A stretch of 15,247 nucleotides of DNA from RGIG8782 sp017475895 (GCA_947167315.1 CAMVHP010000022.1:1-15247), one strand, 5' to 3'; shown: positions 7,068 through 14,549, numbered from the stretch's first letter. The notes: generated by a model not told the origin, from the sequence alone. Numbers and translations: made by a program.

Positions 7068-7664
7068 CTATAGTACAATTTCGTTCAAAAATTTGTAGAC
7101 GGTTCCTCTGTTAACTCCTAAAAGTTTAGCTATTTGTGTTTTAGATACACCATTATTGATTAAATTAATTATTCTATTACGACTTTTCGACAACTTAAGT
7201 ACTTTAGATTTAGCACCCACAGGTCTACCAAGTTTTACGCCATTTGCTCTTAAACGTTCAAGACTTTCCTTAACTCTTGCCTGCAGTAATGATTTTGATA
7301 ATTCGGCGGATAGACCGAAGGCAAAAGCCAATACTTTACTCTGTATATCCGTTCCAAGTTTGAATTTTTCTTTTAGCGTCCATATCTGACATTCTTTTTC
7401 TAAACAGGTTTGTAATATTCCCATAACCTCTAATAAACTTCTACCAAGTCTTGATATTTCGGTTGTAATTAATATGTCACCCTTTTTGAGTTTATCAATA
7501 AGTCTTCCCAACTGTCTATCCTTTAATTTCTTGCTACTGGATATTTTTTCCTCTACCCATAAATCTATACACATATCGTTATTTTTAGACCAAGTTTCAA
7601 TTACAAAATGTTGATTTTCCTCATTTTGATGATTTGTTGATACTCTACAATATCCGTATATCAT
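7068..7664 (-). CDS. Serine site-specific recombinase, Mpi-type DNA invertase / resolvase
   Basis: The 198-residue protein belongs to the small serine recombinases and most resembles the Mpi master DNA invertase group of gut Bacteroidota. Catalytic features: YCRVST with Arg7 and nucleophile Ser9, and ISRLGRS with Arg72 and Arg75. The DIQSKVLAFAFGLSAE segment (107-121) is a hallmark of Mpi-type enzymes. After the E-helix come GVKLGRP (142-148) and a C-terminal helix-turn-helix (GVSKTQIAKLLGVNRGTVYKFL, 172-193). At the position where most relatives have Glu-Arg in the E-helix (AEIERNLI in relatives), this one has Ser123-Lys124, which may affect activity. A strong AAGGAGG (7669-7675) precedes the ATG, so it is probably well expressed. 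It faces aspS convergently, and palindromes at 7754-7770 lie upstream. Phase-variation control elsewhere in the genome is possible; no invertible segment is evident here. Confidence 0.9.
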   Translation of the reverse strand: MIYGYCRVSTNHQNEENQHFVIETWSKNNDMCIDLWVEEKISSSKKLKDRQLGRLIDKLKKGDILITTEISRLGRSLLEVMGILQTCLEKECQIWTLKEKFKLGTDIQSKVLAFAFGLSAELSKSLLQARVKESLERLRANGVKLGRPVGAKSKVLKLSKSRNRIINLINNGVSKTQIAKLLGVNRGTVYKFLNEIVL

Positions 7665-7753
7665 TTAGCCTCCTTATTATTAATTTTTATTCTCCTATAT
7701 TTAAACTTTTTAATTTTAAACTGAATAATAATTAATTTGAGGCATATTTAAAG

Positions 7754-7770
7754 AATACGTATTGCAATAC
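7754..7770. repeat. Two overlapping perfect palindromes upstream of the recombinase gene
   Basis: AATACGTATT (7754-7763) and GTATTGCAATAC (7759-7770) are both perfect palindromes and overlap by five bases, so the half-site motif AATAC/GTATT appears four times in 17 bases. The site lies 90 bases upstream of the recombinase start and directly after the phage-side terminator. It could be a recombinase binding site, an autoregulatory operator or a residual crossover site. No second copy was noticed in the window. Confidence 0.45.
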
Positions 7771-7795
7771 AAAAAAAACGGGGCCGTAGCTCCGT
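7771..7795 (-). terminator. Rho-independent terminator of the phage-derived minus-strand genes
   Basis: Reading the minus strand, ACGGAGC (7795-7789), a TACG loop closed by C-G, and GCCCCGT (7784-7778) form a hairpin with one A-C mismatch, followed by a run of eight T (7778-7771). The cUACGg loop belongs to the extra-stable UNCG tetraloops. It lies downstream of the truncated terminase gene and ends the minus-strand phage cluster ahead of the recombinase gene. Confidence 0.8.
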
Positions 7796-7806
7796 TCTAA
7801 TCTTTC

Positions 7807-7823
7807 ATCAACTTTTAGTTGAT
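7807..7823. repeat. Short perfect inverted repeat after the terminase stub
   Basis: ATCAACT (7807-7813) and AGTTGAT (7817-7823) form a perfect seven-base stem with a three-base TTT loop. It sits a few bases past the premature terminase stop (7830) and just ahead of the intrinsic terminator, so the transcript end carries two consecutive hairpins. A role in transcript protection is possible; chance is not excluded. Confidence 0.4.
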
Positions 7824-7829
7824 TTGTTG

Positions 7830-8015
7830 TCAAGCCAAAACGGTACACAATACCCTTATTTTTCTCTGTAAAGATTGTATCAATAAAAAGTCAGCTATTC
7901 CCCATGATTTACCACTACCACGTCCACCCCATAGACATATATATCTATAATCCTTTGCCTGTACATACAAACTATTATATATCTTATAAGGTACTTGTAA
8001 ATCTTTGTTTATCAT
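7830..8015 (-). pseudogene. Phage terminase large subunit, N-terminal stub
   Basis: The large terminase is the ATPase-nuclease motor that packs phage DNA. Only 61 residues remain, compared with the usual 400 or more. The stub has the adenine-binding and Walker A region of the PBSX/Terminase_3 kind: PYKIYNSLY, then YRYICLWGGRGSGKSWGIADFL with the P-loop GGRGSGKS. It ends with RKIRVLCTVLA and a stop where the family continues into another strand and the Walker B motif. Other frames downstream do not resemble terminase, so this is a deletion or rearrangement rather than a simple frameshift. Its ATG shares one base with the stop of the upstream gene (TAATG), which preserves the ancestral small-large terminase coupling. 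A working motor cannot be made from this fragment. Confidence 0.85.
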
Positions 8016-8371
8016 TATTCTTTTACTTCTAAAGGCTTTATATTAAATGTTATAGGTTCTATATCATTTCCTTCACTATCAACCTGTGCTACTTTCTCAA
8101 TAGGTTTAAAACCAGAGTAATTCAATAACATCTCTATAGCCTTTATATTACCTTGACTTGATAATTGTTCTAGCTTCTTAAATAACATCTCGTATAGTGG
8201 TGTTTTATTCTGTCCCCTGCCTGTAAAAAGGTTTTGTTCTGCCCATTCTCTTATCTCTTTTAAATTCCTTCTTGTTTCACCTGACTTAATACCACCTTTT
8301 CGCTGTTCGTCTCGGTGTTCGTTGCTCTTAAATGGTGGTTTTAAATTAGCCAGTTGTTTTGCTGTTACCAT
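8015..8371 (-). CDS. Phage terminase small-subunit-like protein
   Basis: This 118-residue protein sits directly upstream of the large terminase stub with a one-base overlap, the position of a terminase small subunit, which recognises phage DNA for packaging. Sequence features fit the KGG-type phage proteins found there: NLKPPFKSNEHRDEQRKGGIKSGETRR near the N-terminus (basic, Gly- and Ser-containing), a helical middle (LYEMLFKKLEQLSSQGNIKAIEMLLNYSGFKP) and a C-terminal tail with ITFNIKPLE. It appears intact. Assignment rests on position and overall pattern rather than on a firm domain match. Because its partner is truncated it is likely a relic. Confidence 0.55.
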   Translation of the reverse strand: MVTAKQLANLKPPFKSNEHRDEQRKGGIKSGETRRNLKEIREWAEQNLFTGRGQNKTPLYEMLFKKLEQLSSQGNIKAIEMLLNYSGFKPIEKVAQVDSEGNDIEPITFNIKPLEVKE

Positions 8372-8440
8372 AATGTTTATTATTTATTATTTACATTAAT
8401 ACTTTGATCCGAATATTTATTTCTTTATTTATCAATGGTT

Positions 8441-8719
8441 TTAAAGATTTTTATACACTAAAAAGTGCCTGTTTGATCTGGATGTTGTTTTTATTCCTAA
8501 ATCCCTAAACATATCTTTTGTTGATTTGTACATTTTTAGATTTTTTACTGATGTATTTTCTAATTGTTCTATTGCTCTTTTAGTTTTTTCATTAAAATCA
8601 TTAAAATCAACATCTTTACAAATAAATTTTAATTTATCCTGTTTCATAATGTGATGTAAAATTGAATTAGAGACAATCCTGCCCCACTTAATTTTACATT
8701 TAAAATTTTTAATTGTCAA
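8441..8719 (-). CDS. Small phage-associated protein, possibly antitoxin-like
   Basis: I do not firmly recognise this 92-residue protein. A second in-frame Met (residue 25, HHIMKQDKL) could be the true start. The segment KRAIEQLENTSVKNLKMYKSTKDMFRDLGI resembles the C-terminal part of some RelB-type antitoxins (a helix, then y-S-k-e-m-f-d-LGI). The tail KTTSRSNRHFLVYKNL is basic and unlike those proteins. No toxin partner is obvious directly downstream. It lies between the MuF-like gene and the small-terminase-like gene on the same strand, where phages often carry cargo genes. The antitoxin idea is weak inference; an untranslated or decayed reading frame is also possible. Confidence 0.4.
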   Translation of the reverse strand: MTIKNFKCKIKWGRIVSNSILHHIMKQDKLKFICKDVDFNDFNEKTKRAIEQLENTSVKNLKMYKSTKDMFRDLGIKTTSRSNRHFLVYKNL

Positions 8720-8743
8720 GTATTTTTTTATTATTTTTTTAAT

Positions 8744-9745
8744 TTATTTTTTCTTTATTATTGATTTTTGATAATTTACCGCTTCATCATACTGGTCTTT
8801 ATTAAAGTGTTTTGTTTTTACATCTTTATCTGTATTTACCATAAAGGCAACTTGTGGCATATTATGATTTTTAGCAATATCATCATGGTCGTATTCCATA
8901 TTATAATCCATAATGGATGCGGTTTTAAAACCTAACTTATCTCTATACATCTCTGCCAGTGGTTGTTGTTCTGAATTATAACAATCAAGGTGTGTAACAT
9001 TTTGTTTTATGGTTTCACTTATTGCTCTTAAAAAACCACGTTTCTTTGCAATATTAAAAACAGAAACTAAATTTCCATCAGGCTCTATTGCAAAACCACT
9101 TAAACCATTATCTGCAAGATAACATTTACAATCTTTATAATCATCGTGTAAATCTACCAGTTCACCATGTTTTAAATAACTACGTGCGATTTCAAAACAA
9201 TCCTTAAATAAAGAACTGTCAACATCTTTATAAATCTTAAAATCACCTGTATTTTTTAATAACTCATTACCATTGCCGTTGCTGCCACATTTGGCTTCCA
9301 CTTCTCTTGATAAAACATTGGAAAGTCTGCGGTATAAATCTCCATCAATTCCTTTCTTACCTGCATGGAAGGAATCCAGTTCTTCTCTAGACAGATTTCT
9401 ACTTGCTTCTTGTATTCTTCTAAAGTCATATCCTCTATCTTCTTCTCTATCATATTTTAAACCTCTATTAGTTGTTTTTATTATATCTTTTATTTTTTTA
9501 TTTACAATATTCTTTATTGTACTTTTGTTCTTTAATACCTCTTTGTATTTAAGTATAGTTTTGGCGGTGTTTCCTATTATTATCCCGTGTATTACTCTAT
9601 CTTTATTATTTCCACCTTTTCCAGAACCACCTACTTTGCCCGGTCTACCCTTATGTCCCCAGTTGCCTGAGCCTGCACCACCGTTTTGTTTAATTCTTTT
9701 CTTTCTTAGTTTTAGTAAAAAATCTTTTATATTAATATTTTTCAT
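8744..9745 (-). CDS. Phage MuF-associated protein with a GNAT-like C-terminal domain
   Basis: The 333-residue protein has a basic N-terminus followed by a Gly-rich GGAGSGNWGHKGRPGKVGGS element (residues 22-41). This GSGNxGHxGRPG-GGS motif is widespread in phage head-associated (MuF/minor head) proteins and in effectors linked to them. The middle (about 95-160) is helical and charged. The C-terminal part (about 205-285) looks like an acetyltransferase-type fold: GLSGFAIEPDGNLVSVFN, then a RGFLRAISETI helix, then LDCYN, LAEMYRDKLGFKTASIMDYN. In GNAT proteins the L..Y...GF block is a typical end of the core. No capsid or portal segment is present. It could be a head-packaged effector or a modification enzyme; the acetyltransferase call is a pattern-based inference and the acetyl-CoA loop is not clear. 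Confidence 0.5.
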   Translation of the reverse strand: MKNINIKDFLLKLRKKRIKQNGGAGSGNWGHKGRPGKVGGSGKGGNNKDRVIHGIIIGNTAKTILKYKEVLKNKSTIKNIVNKKIKDIIKTTNRGLKYDREEDRGYDFRRIQEASRNLSREELDSFHAGKKGIDGDLYRRLSNVLSREVEAKCGSNGNGNELLKNTGDFKIYKDVDSSLFKDCFEIARSYLKHGELVDLHDDYKDCKCYLADNGLSGFAIEPDGNLVSVFNIAKKRGFLRAISETIKQNVTHLDCYNSEQQPLAEMYRDKLGFKTASIMDYNMEYDHDDIAKNHNMPQVAFMVNTDKDVKTKHFNKDQYDEAVNYQKSIIKKK

Positions 9746-9773
9746 ATTCTTTATTATTTAAATAGTTATTGAC

Positions 9774-11067
9774 TTACTCTTGTTGTTCTTCTAATAATTC
9801 TTCAATTTCTTTTATTTTTACATCTCCTAATCTTTCGGTTGCTTGTTTAGCATTTCCCTTAACAAATATTAATATGTTTTGGTGAACTTTTACGACCTTT
9901 CTTGATGAATTAAAACATGGTGCCACTCTCATCGGTGCTGTCACTAATGGTGTTGACAATAATATTATTTCATTATAATAATTGAAACCAGCATTTAAAA
10001 AAGCTTTTATGGTATCTCCTACAAAATTATAATAATTGCCTTTTTTTATCTCTTACTTCTCCAATCACCCAAACAACAAAACTATTATCTTTTAATTTAT
10101 CATATAACTTTTTTATTATACTTTGATAAACAGTAATAAAATCGTTATAATTCATATTACTTAAATCGTCTGCATTATCACTATACTTTTCTAAATCTAC
10201 ATAAGGGGGACAAGATAAACACATATTAAACTTTTCATTTTCTATTGTGTCTAATATTTTATTGCTATCGCCACATATATAAACAGGTTGTAGATTTTCG
10301 CAAACTTCTTTTGCATTATCCCTGTTGGCGTCAATTTGTTCTTGTCTTAAATCAACCCCTACATAGTTTCTATTTAAAACACTTGCTATAATTCCCCTTA
10401 CACTACCACCAGCGAAAGGGTCAATTATATAATCTTCTTCTTTGCTGAACCATGAATACATTATTTCACATAATACGGGGTCAAACATGGATGTTCCTGT
10501 TAAGCTTGTGTTTGGATTTTGTAATTTTTCCATCTCATGTATCCTTCCTAGTAATTTATCATCTCTTCCAACTTCGCTTTTTATACCTTTATTTATCCAT
10601 AATTTTTTTCTATTTTGCCATTCGCCTTTCTTGGCATCTAAAATACTAAAAGGAACTTCCAAATATTTATCTTTTAAGCTTCCTTTAATATTATTATTAA
10701 TTTCATTGCTTTCCTCTTGTCTATTATCATCAAATCCCCTCATATCCACACCCCAATCATTCAATTCATCACTATCCCATTCATCCGCCAGTATATCATA
10801 ATCCCATTCACCCAATTCTACATTATCCCTAATGATAATCTCCTTTTCCTTCTCCTCTGTCAAACCCTCCAATACAACACAAGGTACTTGTTCCAATCCT
10901 AGCTGTTGACTTGCTTTGTATCTCTGGTTTCCTGCTATAATTACATTCTCACCAGTCCTATTTGATACAATCAAGGGTCTGGCTTCAAAATAATCTGGGT
11001 TGTCCTTTATGGATTGTTTTAGTTTATCAAAATTCTCTTTGGTTATCCTTCGGGGGTTATTTGACAA
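9774..11067 (-). pseudogene. ParB-domain DNA methyltransferase, frameshifted and 5'-truncated
   Basis: This phage-type fusion has a ParB/sulfiredoxin-like N-terminal domain (about residues 1-105, with IIAGNQRYKA at 43-52) and a Rossmann methyltransferase domain with motif I DPFAGGS (216-222) and motif IV SCPPY (285-289), indicating an amino-methylating N6-adenine or N4-cytosine enzyme. The first reading frame ends at 10027 with DKKRQLL. Removing one base of the seven-A run at 10041-10047 restores the expected ending: GEVRDKKGNYYNF, then the second frame with MRVAPCFNSSRKVVKVHQN and LIFVKG, to the stop at 9774. The 5' end is also short: the only start is TTG 11067 at the NNPRR motif, whereas relatives have about 15-20 more residues before it, and an in-frame TAG lies four codons upstream. 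Both lesions suggest decay. Confidence 0.85.
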
Positions 11068-11172
11068 TAGTTTATTCTAATACGTGATGATTTATTGCAA
11101 AACCAAAACTAATTACTTGAAAACAATAATTATTACTATATTTTAAATATATCATTATAAAAATAAAAAATT
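11068..11172 (+). promoter_or_regulatory. AT-rich upstream region of the outer membrane protein gene
   Basis: This 105-base gap lies between the truncated methyltransferase and the plus-strand outer membrane protein gene, so it should carry the latter's promoter. TTGAAA at 11117-11122 and TATATT at 11137-11142 are present but only 14 bases apart, so no convincing promoter can be named. No Shine-Dalgarno sequence is evident ahead of the ATG at 11173. The prophage junction lies at or near the left side of this region. Confidence 0.3.
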
Positions 11173-12381
11173 ATGGGAAAAAAACTAATAATAGCAAGTT
11201 TAATTTTATCAAGTTTTTTAACTTTTAATCAGGCTAACGCTTCATTATTTACTTTACACGTAGAACAGGACAATACTAGTACTGGTGGTATTAATATAAA
11301 TGAAACTGTAAGTTTTGATTCCATCCTTGATTTGTTCAAACAGTATGAAGATGGAAAATTAGACAGTATAATAGCCGGCTATAATTTAAATGCTGCATCA
11401 ACCGGTGTTATAAATTTTCGTGGTATAGATTTAAAAATAGCCTATGATAATAGTAGTAAATTAACATTTGTAATAGATTCCCTAGGTATAAATAAAGAAT
11501 TTAGTGGTGGTTCTCAGGAAGAATCATTTAAACAATTGACTGATTATTTGAAAGAAAATAAAGATGGTCTACTGAAAAAGATTTTAAAGGCAACCATAGC
11601 AGAAACTCCTTACGATGCCGTTGCTGGTAATCCAAATTCTCTTATGAACAGTATGGTTGATAGTACTTTTACTATGAATAAACGATATTCTTTAAATACC
11701 CTGTCTTCGTATCTATCACCAAAAGCATCTAAACATACAATTGATTATGACGGTGAAAGTAAAGATATAAATACTTTAACTTTGCTAATAGGTTTTGCTT
11801 TTGGTTTTGGAAAAAATGATAATTGGGGTTTAATTTTTGACATGCCAATTTCCTATTCCGATAACGATGGTTCAAAATCTTATGCTTTGCAACTTGGTTT
11901 AGGTTTAGAAATACCAATTATTTCAAACTATTGGAAACTAACACCATCCGCAAAAGTTGGTGCTACCGCTTCGGAAGATATGTTGTCCGGTGGTGTTCTC
12001 TACAGTTTTTCTCTAACAAGTAATGTACGGATACCACTTAATAAATTTTTATTAGAAGTTACCAATAGTGCCGGTATAATCAAAGATTATTCGGTAAAAG
12101 TTGGAGATTACGAAATAGAATATGATTTAAAAAACGAATTCTATAAAAATGGTCTAAAATTAACCTATGGATTAACTGAGCATGTTGATATTGGCGCAAA
12201 TTACGCCTTTACATTTTTTACCGGTTCAAAATTATATATAGATAGTTACAGTGATTTAGGTGCATTTTTAACCTATAAATTTAGTAAAGATAGATTTATA
12301 GACGGTCTTTCTCTTGCGGGTAATTATAGTTTTGGTGATAACTACAAAGCCTACGGAATTGGTATTAGTATATTATTTTAG
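11173..12381 (+). CDS. Outer membrane beta-barrel protein (autotransporter-domain-like)
   Basis: The 402-residue protein begins with a Sec signal peptide: MGKK, a hydrophobic core (LIIASLILSSFLTF), and a cleavage site after NQANA at residue 23. Residues 24 to about 195 form a mixed alpha-beta segment with an extended helix (SFKQLTDYLKENKDGLLKKIL). From about 200 to the end, alternating hydrophobic beta strands with Gly and aromatic residues appear (LLIGFAFGFG, WGLIFDMPISYS, LGLGLEIP, VGATASEDM, LKLTYGL, IGANYAFTFF, LGAFLTYKFS, LAGNYSFG). The last residues YGIGISILF end in Phe, the beta-signal recognised by the Bam complex. The size and layout resemble an autotransporter-type barrel of roughly 200-250 residues behind a small passenger, but no passenger function is recognisable. 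It ends 13 bases from the convergent xthA stop. Confidence 0.75.
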   Translation: MGKKLIIASLILSSFLTFNQANASLFTLHVEQDNTSTGGININETVSFDSILDLFKQYEDGKLDSIIAGYNLNAASTGVINFRGIDLKIAYDNSSKLTFVIDSLGINKEFSGGSQEESFKQLTDYLKENKDGLLKKILKATIAETPYDAVAGNPNSLMNSMVDSTFTMNKRYSLNTLSSYLSPKASKHTIDYDGESKDINTLTLLIGFAFGFGKNDNWGLIFDMPISYSDNDGSKSYALQLGLGLEIPIISNYWKLTPSAKVGATASEDMLSGGVLYSFSLTSNVRIPLNKFLLEVTNSAGIIKDYSVKVGDYEIEYDLKNEFYKNGLKLTYGLTEHVDIGANYAFTFFTGSKLYIDSYSDLGAFLTYKFSKDRFIDGLSLAGNYSFGDNYKAYGIGISILF

Positions 12382-12394
12382 TTATAATAACACA

Positions 12395-13216
12395 CTAACA
12401 ATTAACGACAACGGTCATGGGTACATGGTCTGAAGGTTTGTTTTGCGCCCTTATATTTCTCTCAACAAAACAGCTTTCAACCAAATCGTTTGTGTATTTA
12501 TTAGTTAAAATAGCATCAATTCTATATCCTTGATTTTTTTCAAACATAGTCATTGGCCTATACCCCCACCAACTAAACTCCATCAAATCCTTGTTTTTTT
12601 CTCTAAAAACATCGTGCATGCCAATATCTAAGAATTTTTTAAATTCATCTCTTTCCTTCTGGGTACAGGTTATTGAACCATCCTTTTTTGGGCTATAAAC
12701 ATCCATATATAGATTGGGACAAACATTAAAATCACCACCATATATGGCGTTTTCTTCCTTTTCCAAATCATCTAAAAATTTTTTCTGTAGCCTTTTACAG
12801 AATCTCATTTTTTTATAAAAATTTTCGGTCTCCGTAATATCTTCCACCTCTTCGGTACTTCCGCCGTTTGGTACATAAACGGATGACACTTTAAAACTTT
12901 TCCTATTCACATCGAATCTAGCCTCGATAAATCTTGCTTCATTGTCAACATCACACACATCGTAGAGTGGCAGTTGATAAACAACATCATATAGCGGAAA
13001 CTTTGACATTATAGCAACTCCGTTGTAGGATTTCTGACCGCACATAACTATATTGTAATTTAAACCGCTAAATTCCAACATTGGAAATTGTTCTTCGGTG
13101 CATTTTAATTCCTGAAGCAAAACGACATCGGGATCGCTTAATTTCACCCAGTCCATAAAATTTTGTATTCTGGATCTTATGGAATTAATGTTCCAAGTGC
13201 TAATTTTAATTTTCAT
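12395..13216 (-). CDS. xthA: Exodeoxyribonuclease III
   Basis: Exonuclease III is the AP endonuclease and 3'-5' exonuclease of base excision repair. At 273 residues it is the normal length. All the catalytic positions of the E. coli enzyme have counterparts: Asn9 in STWNINSIRSR, Glu36 in LLQELKC, Tyr114 in SSVYVPNG, Asp162 and Asn164 in GGDFNVCP, Asp234 in YRIDAIL, and Asp263-His264 in SDHVPM. The product should be active and cytoplasmic. The start at 13216 overlaps the end of the upstream EPSP-synthase-like gene by 11 bases, so the two are probably co-transcribed and translationally coupled. Between the xthA stop and the convergent outer membrane protein gene there are only 13 bases and no clear terminator. 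Confidence 0.96.
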   Translation of the reverse strand: MKIKISTWNINSIRSRIQNFMDWVKLSDPDVVLLQELKCTEEQFPMLEFSGLNYNIVMCGQKSYNGVAIMSKFPLYDVVYQLPLYDVCDVDNEARFIEARFDVNRKSFKVSSVYVPNGGSTEEVEDITETENFYKKMRFCKRLQKKFLDDLEKEENAIYGGDFNVCPNLYMDVYSPKKDGSITCTQKERDEFKKFLDIGMHDVFREKNKDLMEFSWWGYRPMTMFEKNQGYRIDAILTNKYTNDLVESCFVERNIRAQNKPSDHVPMTVVVNC

Positions 13217-14549
13217 AAATTATTTCCAAGCCAAATTGTTCAACGACGTTTTTTAGATTGGGAAATATGCTTTCAAAATCCTCGATCTTACTTTTATAAA
13301 ATATATCCCTTGACAAGGCTATGTTGCTTAAAAACAACGCCAATTTAGTTTTTGTATCAAGTGTTGATTTATCCAAATCTATATTGTCAACCAGTTTTAC
13401 GTTGTCACAATTGATTGTTAAAGTATCCTTGTCTTCATTCACCGACACGTTGATGCTCTTTAATACTTTTATAAAATTATTGTAGTTATCTCCATCTGCG
13501 GTTTTTAGCTCCTTCAGACCAATTATTTTTATTTCATTTCTCTTTATGACGTTTAGCATAATCAACAGCGGATAAATGTTCATTATATTCATCAACCTAC
13601 CCTTTGATATCGTCGTAGATTTTAAAAAGCTTTCTCCAACTATTAAATCAACAACTTTTATTCCATTTAAAATTTTTTGGTTCTTAAACTCAATATTTAC
13701 TCCATTTTCAATCAAAACTTTCACAACGTCGTTATTTAATTCATTTAGAGAAACATTTTTAATTGTAAATTTCGGAGCATTTAGCATCAAACCAATAAAA
13801 ATTGAATATATGGATTCGGTTATATCAGCAGGTACGGTAAAGTAACGGCTACCATCAATTTTAGTACCTTTTTTCAAAAATATTTCTTTACTTTTTCGCA
13901 TCTCTCTGGTTAATAAAGTCTTGTTTTCCGTAATTATTTCCTTTAATTCCACACCATAAAACTTTAAAATTTCCTCTAAATATTCACTTTTTACGGATTT
14001 ATCAAGAATAACACATTCCCTATCATTCGCAAAGAAATTAAACAACAATGAATTTTTTTTAATTACATCATCAACCACCAAATTGTTGTTCTTTATGTTG
14101 TAATTTCCGTTACTCAACAGCGGTAATTCATAGTTCTTTTTAAACATCAAATTATCACCTAAACCGACATACTTTAGATAACTGAAATTCTTATTTATAA
14201 AATCATCATTGCCGGTAAAAAAAACTCTAAAGTTGCACGACAACACTATATTTAAAATATAGTTCAATATATCAAATGAAGATTTAACATTGACAACATT
14301 GTTTGGCTGTTGCCACAGGGAAATATTTTTTCCGTTTATTGTGGTTATGTCGTTATTTTGTACGGTTTTTACGCCAAATTGTTCAAGAATATTTACTAAA
14401 TCATCTATTTCAGCTGCGTTTGAAACGTTTTTGATGTTTGATACACAATTACACAAACTTGCTAAAATAATGGATAGTTTTGTTATTTCTACGCTACCAC
14501 TCAACTGTATATCGTCTTTTGTAGCGGCTGTTCTCTTTGTTATTTTCAA
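13206..14549 (-). CDS. EPSP-synthase (AroA) homologue lacking active-site residues
   Basis: The 447-residue protein has the EPSP synthase fold signature along its full length but almost none of its catalytic residues. Comparing conserved blocks: GDKSISHR becomes GSVEITKL (residues 18-25); the NSGTTMR block becomes KSSFDIL (89-95); PGDISSAA becomes PADITESI (240-247); NPTR becomes NELN (269-272); the catalytic Asp of IDEYP becomes Asn in MNIYP (323-327); LRVKESDR becomes LKTADGDN (348-355); DHR becomes DTK (398-400). Framework motifs remain, such as TIKNVSLN, DTLTI and FPNLKNVVEQFGLEI. The normal reaction joins shikimate-3-phosphate and PEP; this protein probably cannot catalyse it. The reading frame is intact at full length, which argues for selection on a new, perhaps binding or structural, role. 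MurA was considered and fits less well. It overlaps xthA by 11 bases. Confidence 0.75.
   Translation of the reverse strand: MKITKRTAATKDDIQLSGSVEITKLSIILASLCNCVSNIKNVSNAAEIDDLVNILEQFGVKTVQNNDITTINGKNISLWQQPNNVVNVKSSFDILNYILNIVLSCNFRVFFTGNDDFINKNFSYLKYVGLGDNLMFKKNYELPLLSNGNYNIKNNNLVVDDVIKKNSLLFNFFANDRECVILDKSVKSEYLEEILKFYGVELKEIITENKTLLTREMRKSKEIFLKKGTKIDGSRYFTVPADITESIYSIFIGLMLNAPKFTIKNVSLNELNNDVVKVLIENGVNIEFKNQKILNGIKVVDLIVGESFLKSTTISKGRLMNIMNIYPLLIMLNVIKRNEIKIIGLKELKTADGDNYNNFIKVLKSINVSVNEDKDTLTINCDNVKLVDNIDLDKSTLDTKTKLALFLSNIALSRDIFYKSKIEDFESIFPNLKNVVEQFGLEIIYEN

Larger units (their letters stand above)
7771..11067 (-). mobile_element. Decayed prophage fragment
   Basis: A minus-strand cluster of phage packaging and accessory genes is cut at both ends. 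At its upstream end the ParB-methyltransferase lacks the start of its ParB domain and contains a frameshift. At its downstream end the large terminase stops after 61 residues, right after the Walker A region, and runs into a terminator. Between them lie a MuF-like protein, a small unknown protein and a small-terminase-like protein. No portal, capsid, tail, integrase or lysis gene is present. I see no clear direct repeats at the ends, so the exact element boundaries are unknown. Confidence 0.65.

Noticed and set aside
7754..7770. Attachment site of the prophage fragment
   Set aside because: No matching direct repeat was found at the other end near 11067, and the palindromic form suits a protein-binding or recombinase site better than a phage att core.
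9273..9761. Plus-strand open frame of 162 codons opposite the MuF/GNAT-like gene
   Set aside because: The product is a low-complexity Leu/Pro/Ser/Phe sequence mirroring the opposite coding strand; no start context and no family resemblance. The minus-strand frame explains the region.
10041..10047. Programmed -1 frameshift in the methyltransferase
   Set aside because: The A run is in the wrong phase for a slippery X-XXY-YYZ heptamer giving the needed frame; a +1 shift or slippage would be required, and phage genes of this type are normally a single frame.
13206..14549. Assignment as MurA (UDP-GlcNAc enolpyruvyltransferase)
   Set aside because: The DTK/FPNL C-terminal block, the ELKTADGDN block and the NVSLNE block match EPSP synthase order better than MurA, and the MurA Cys loop and its RRMGA-type motifs are missing.
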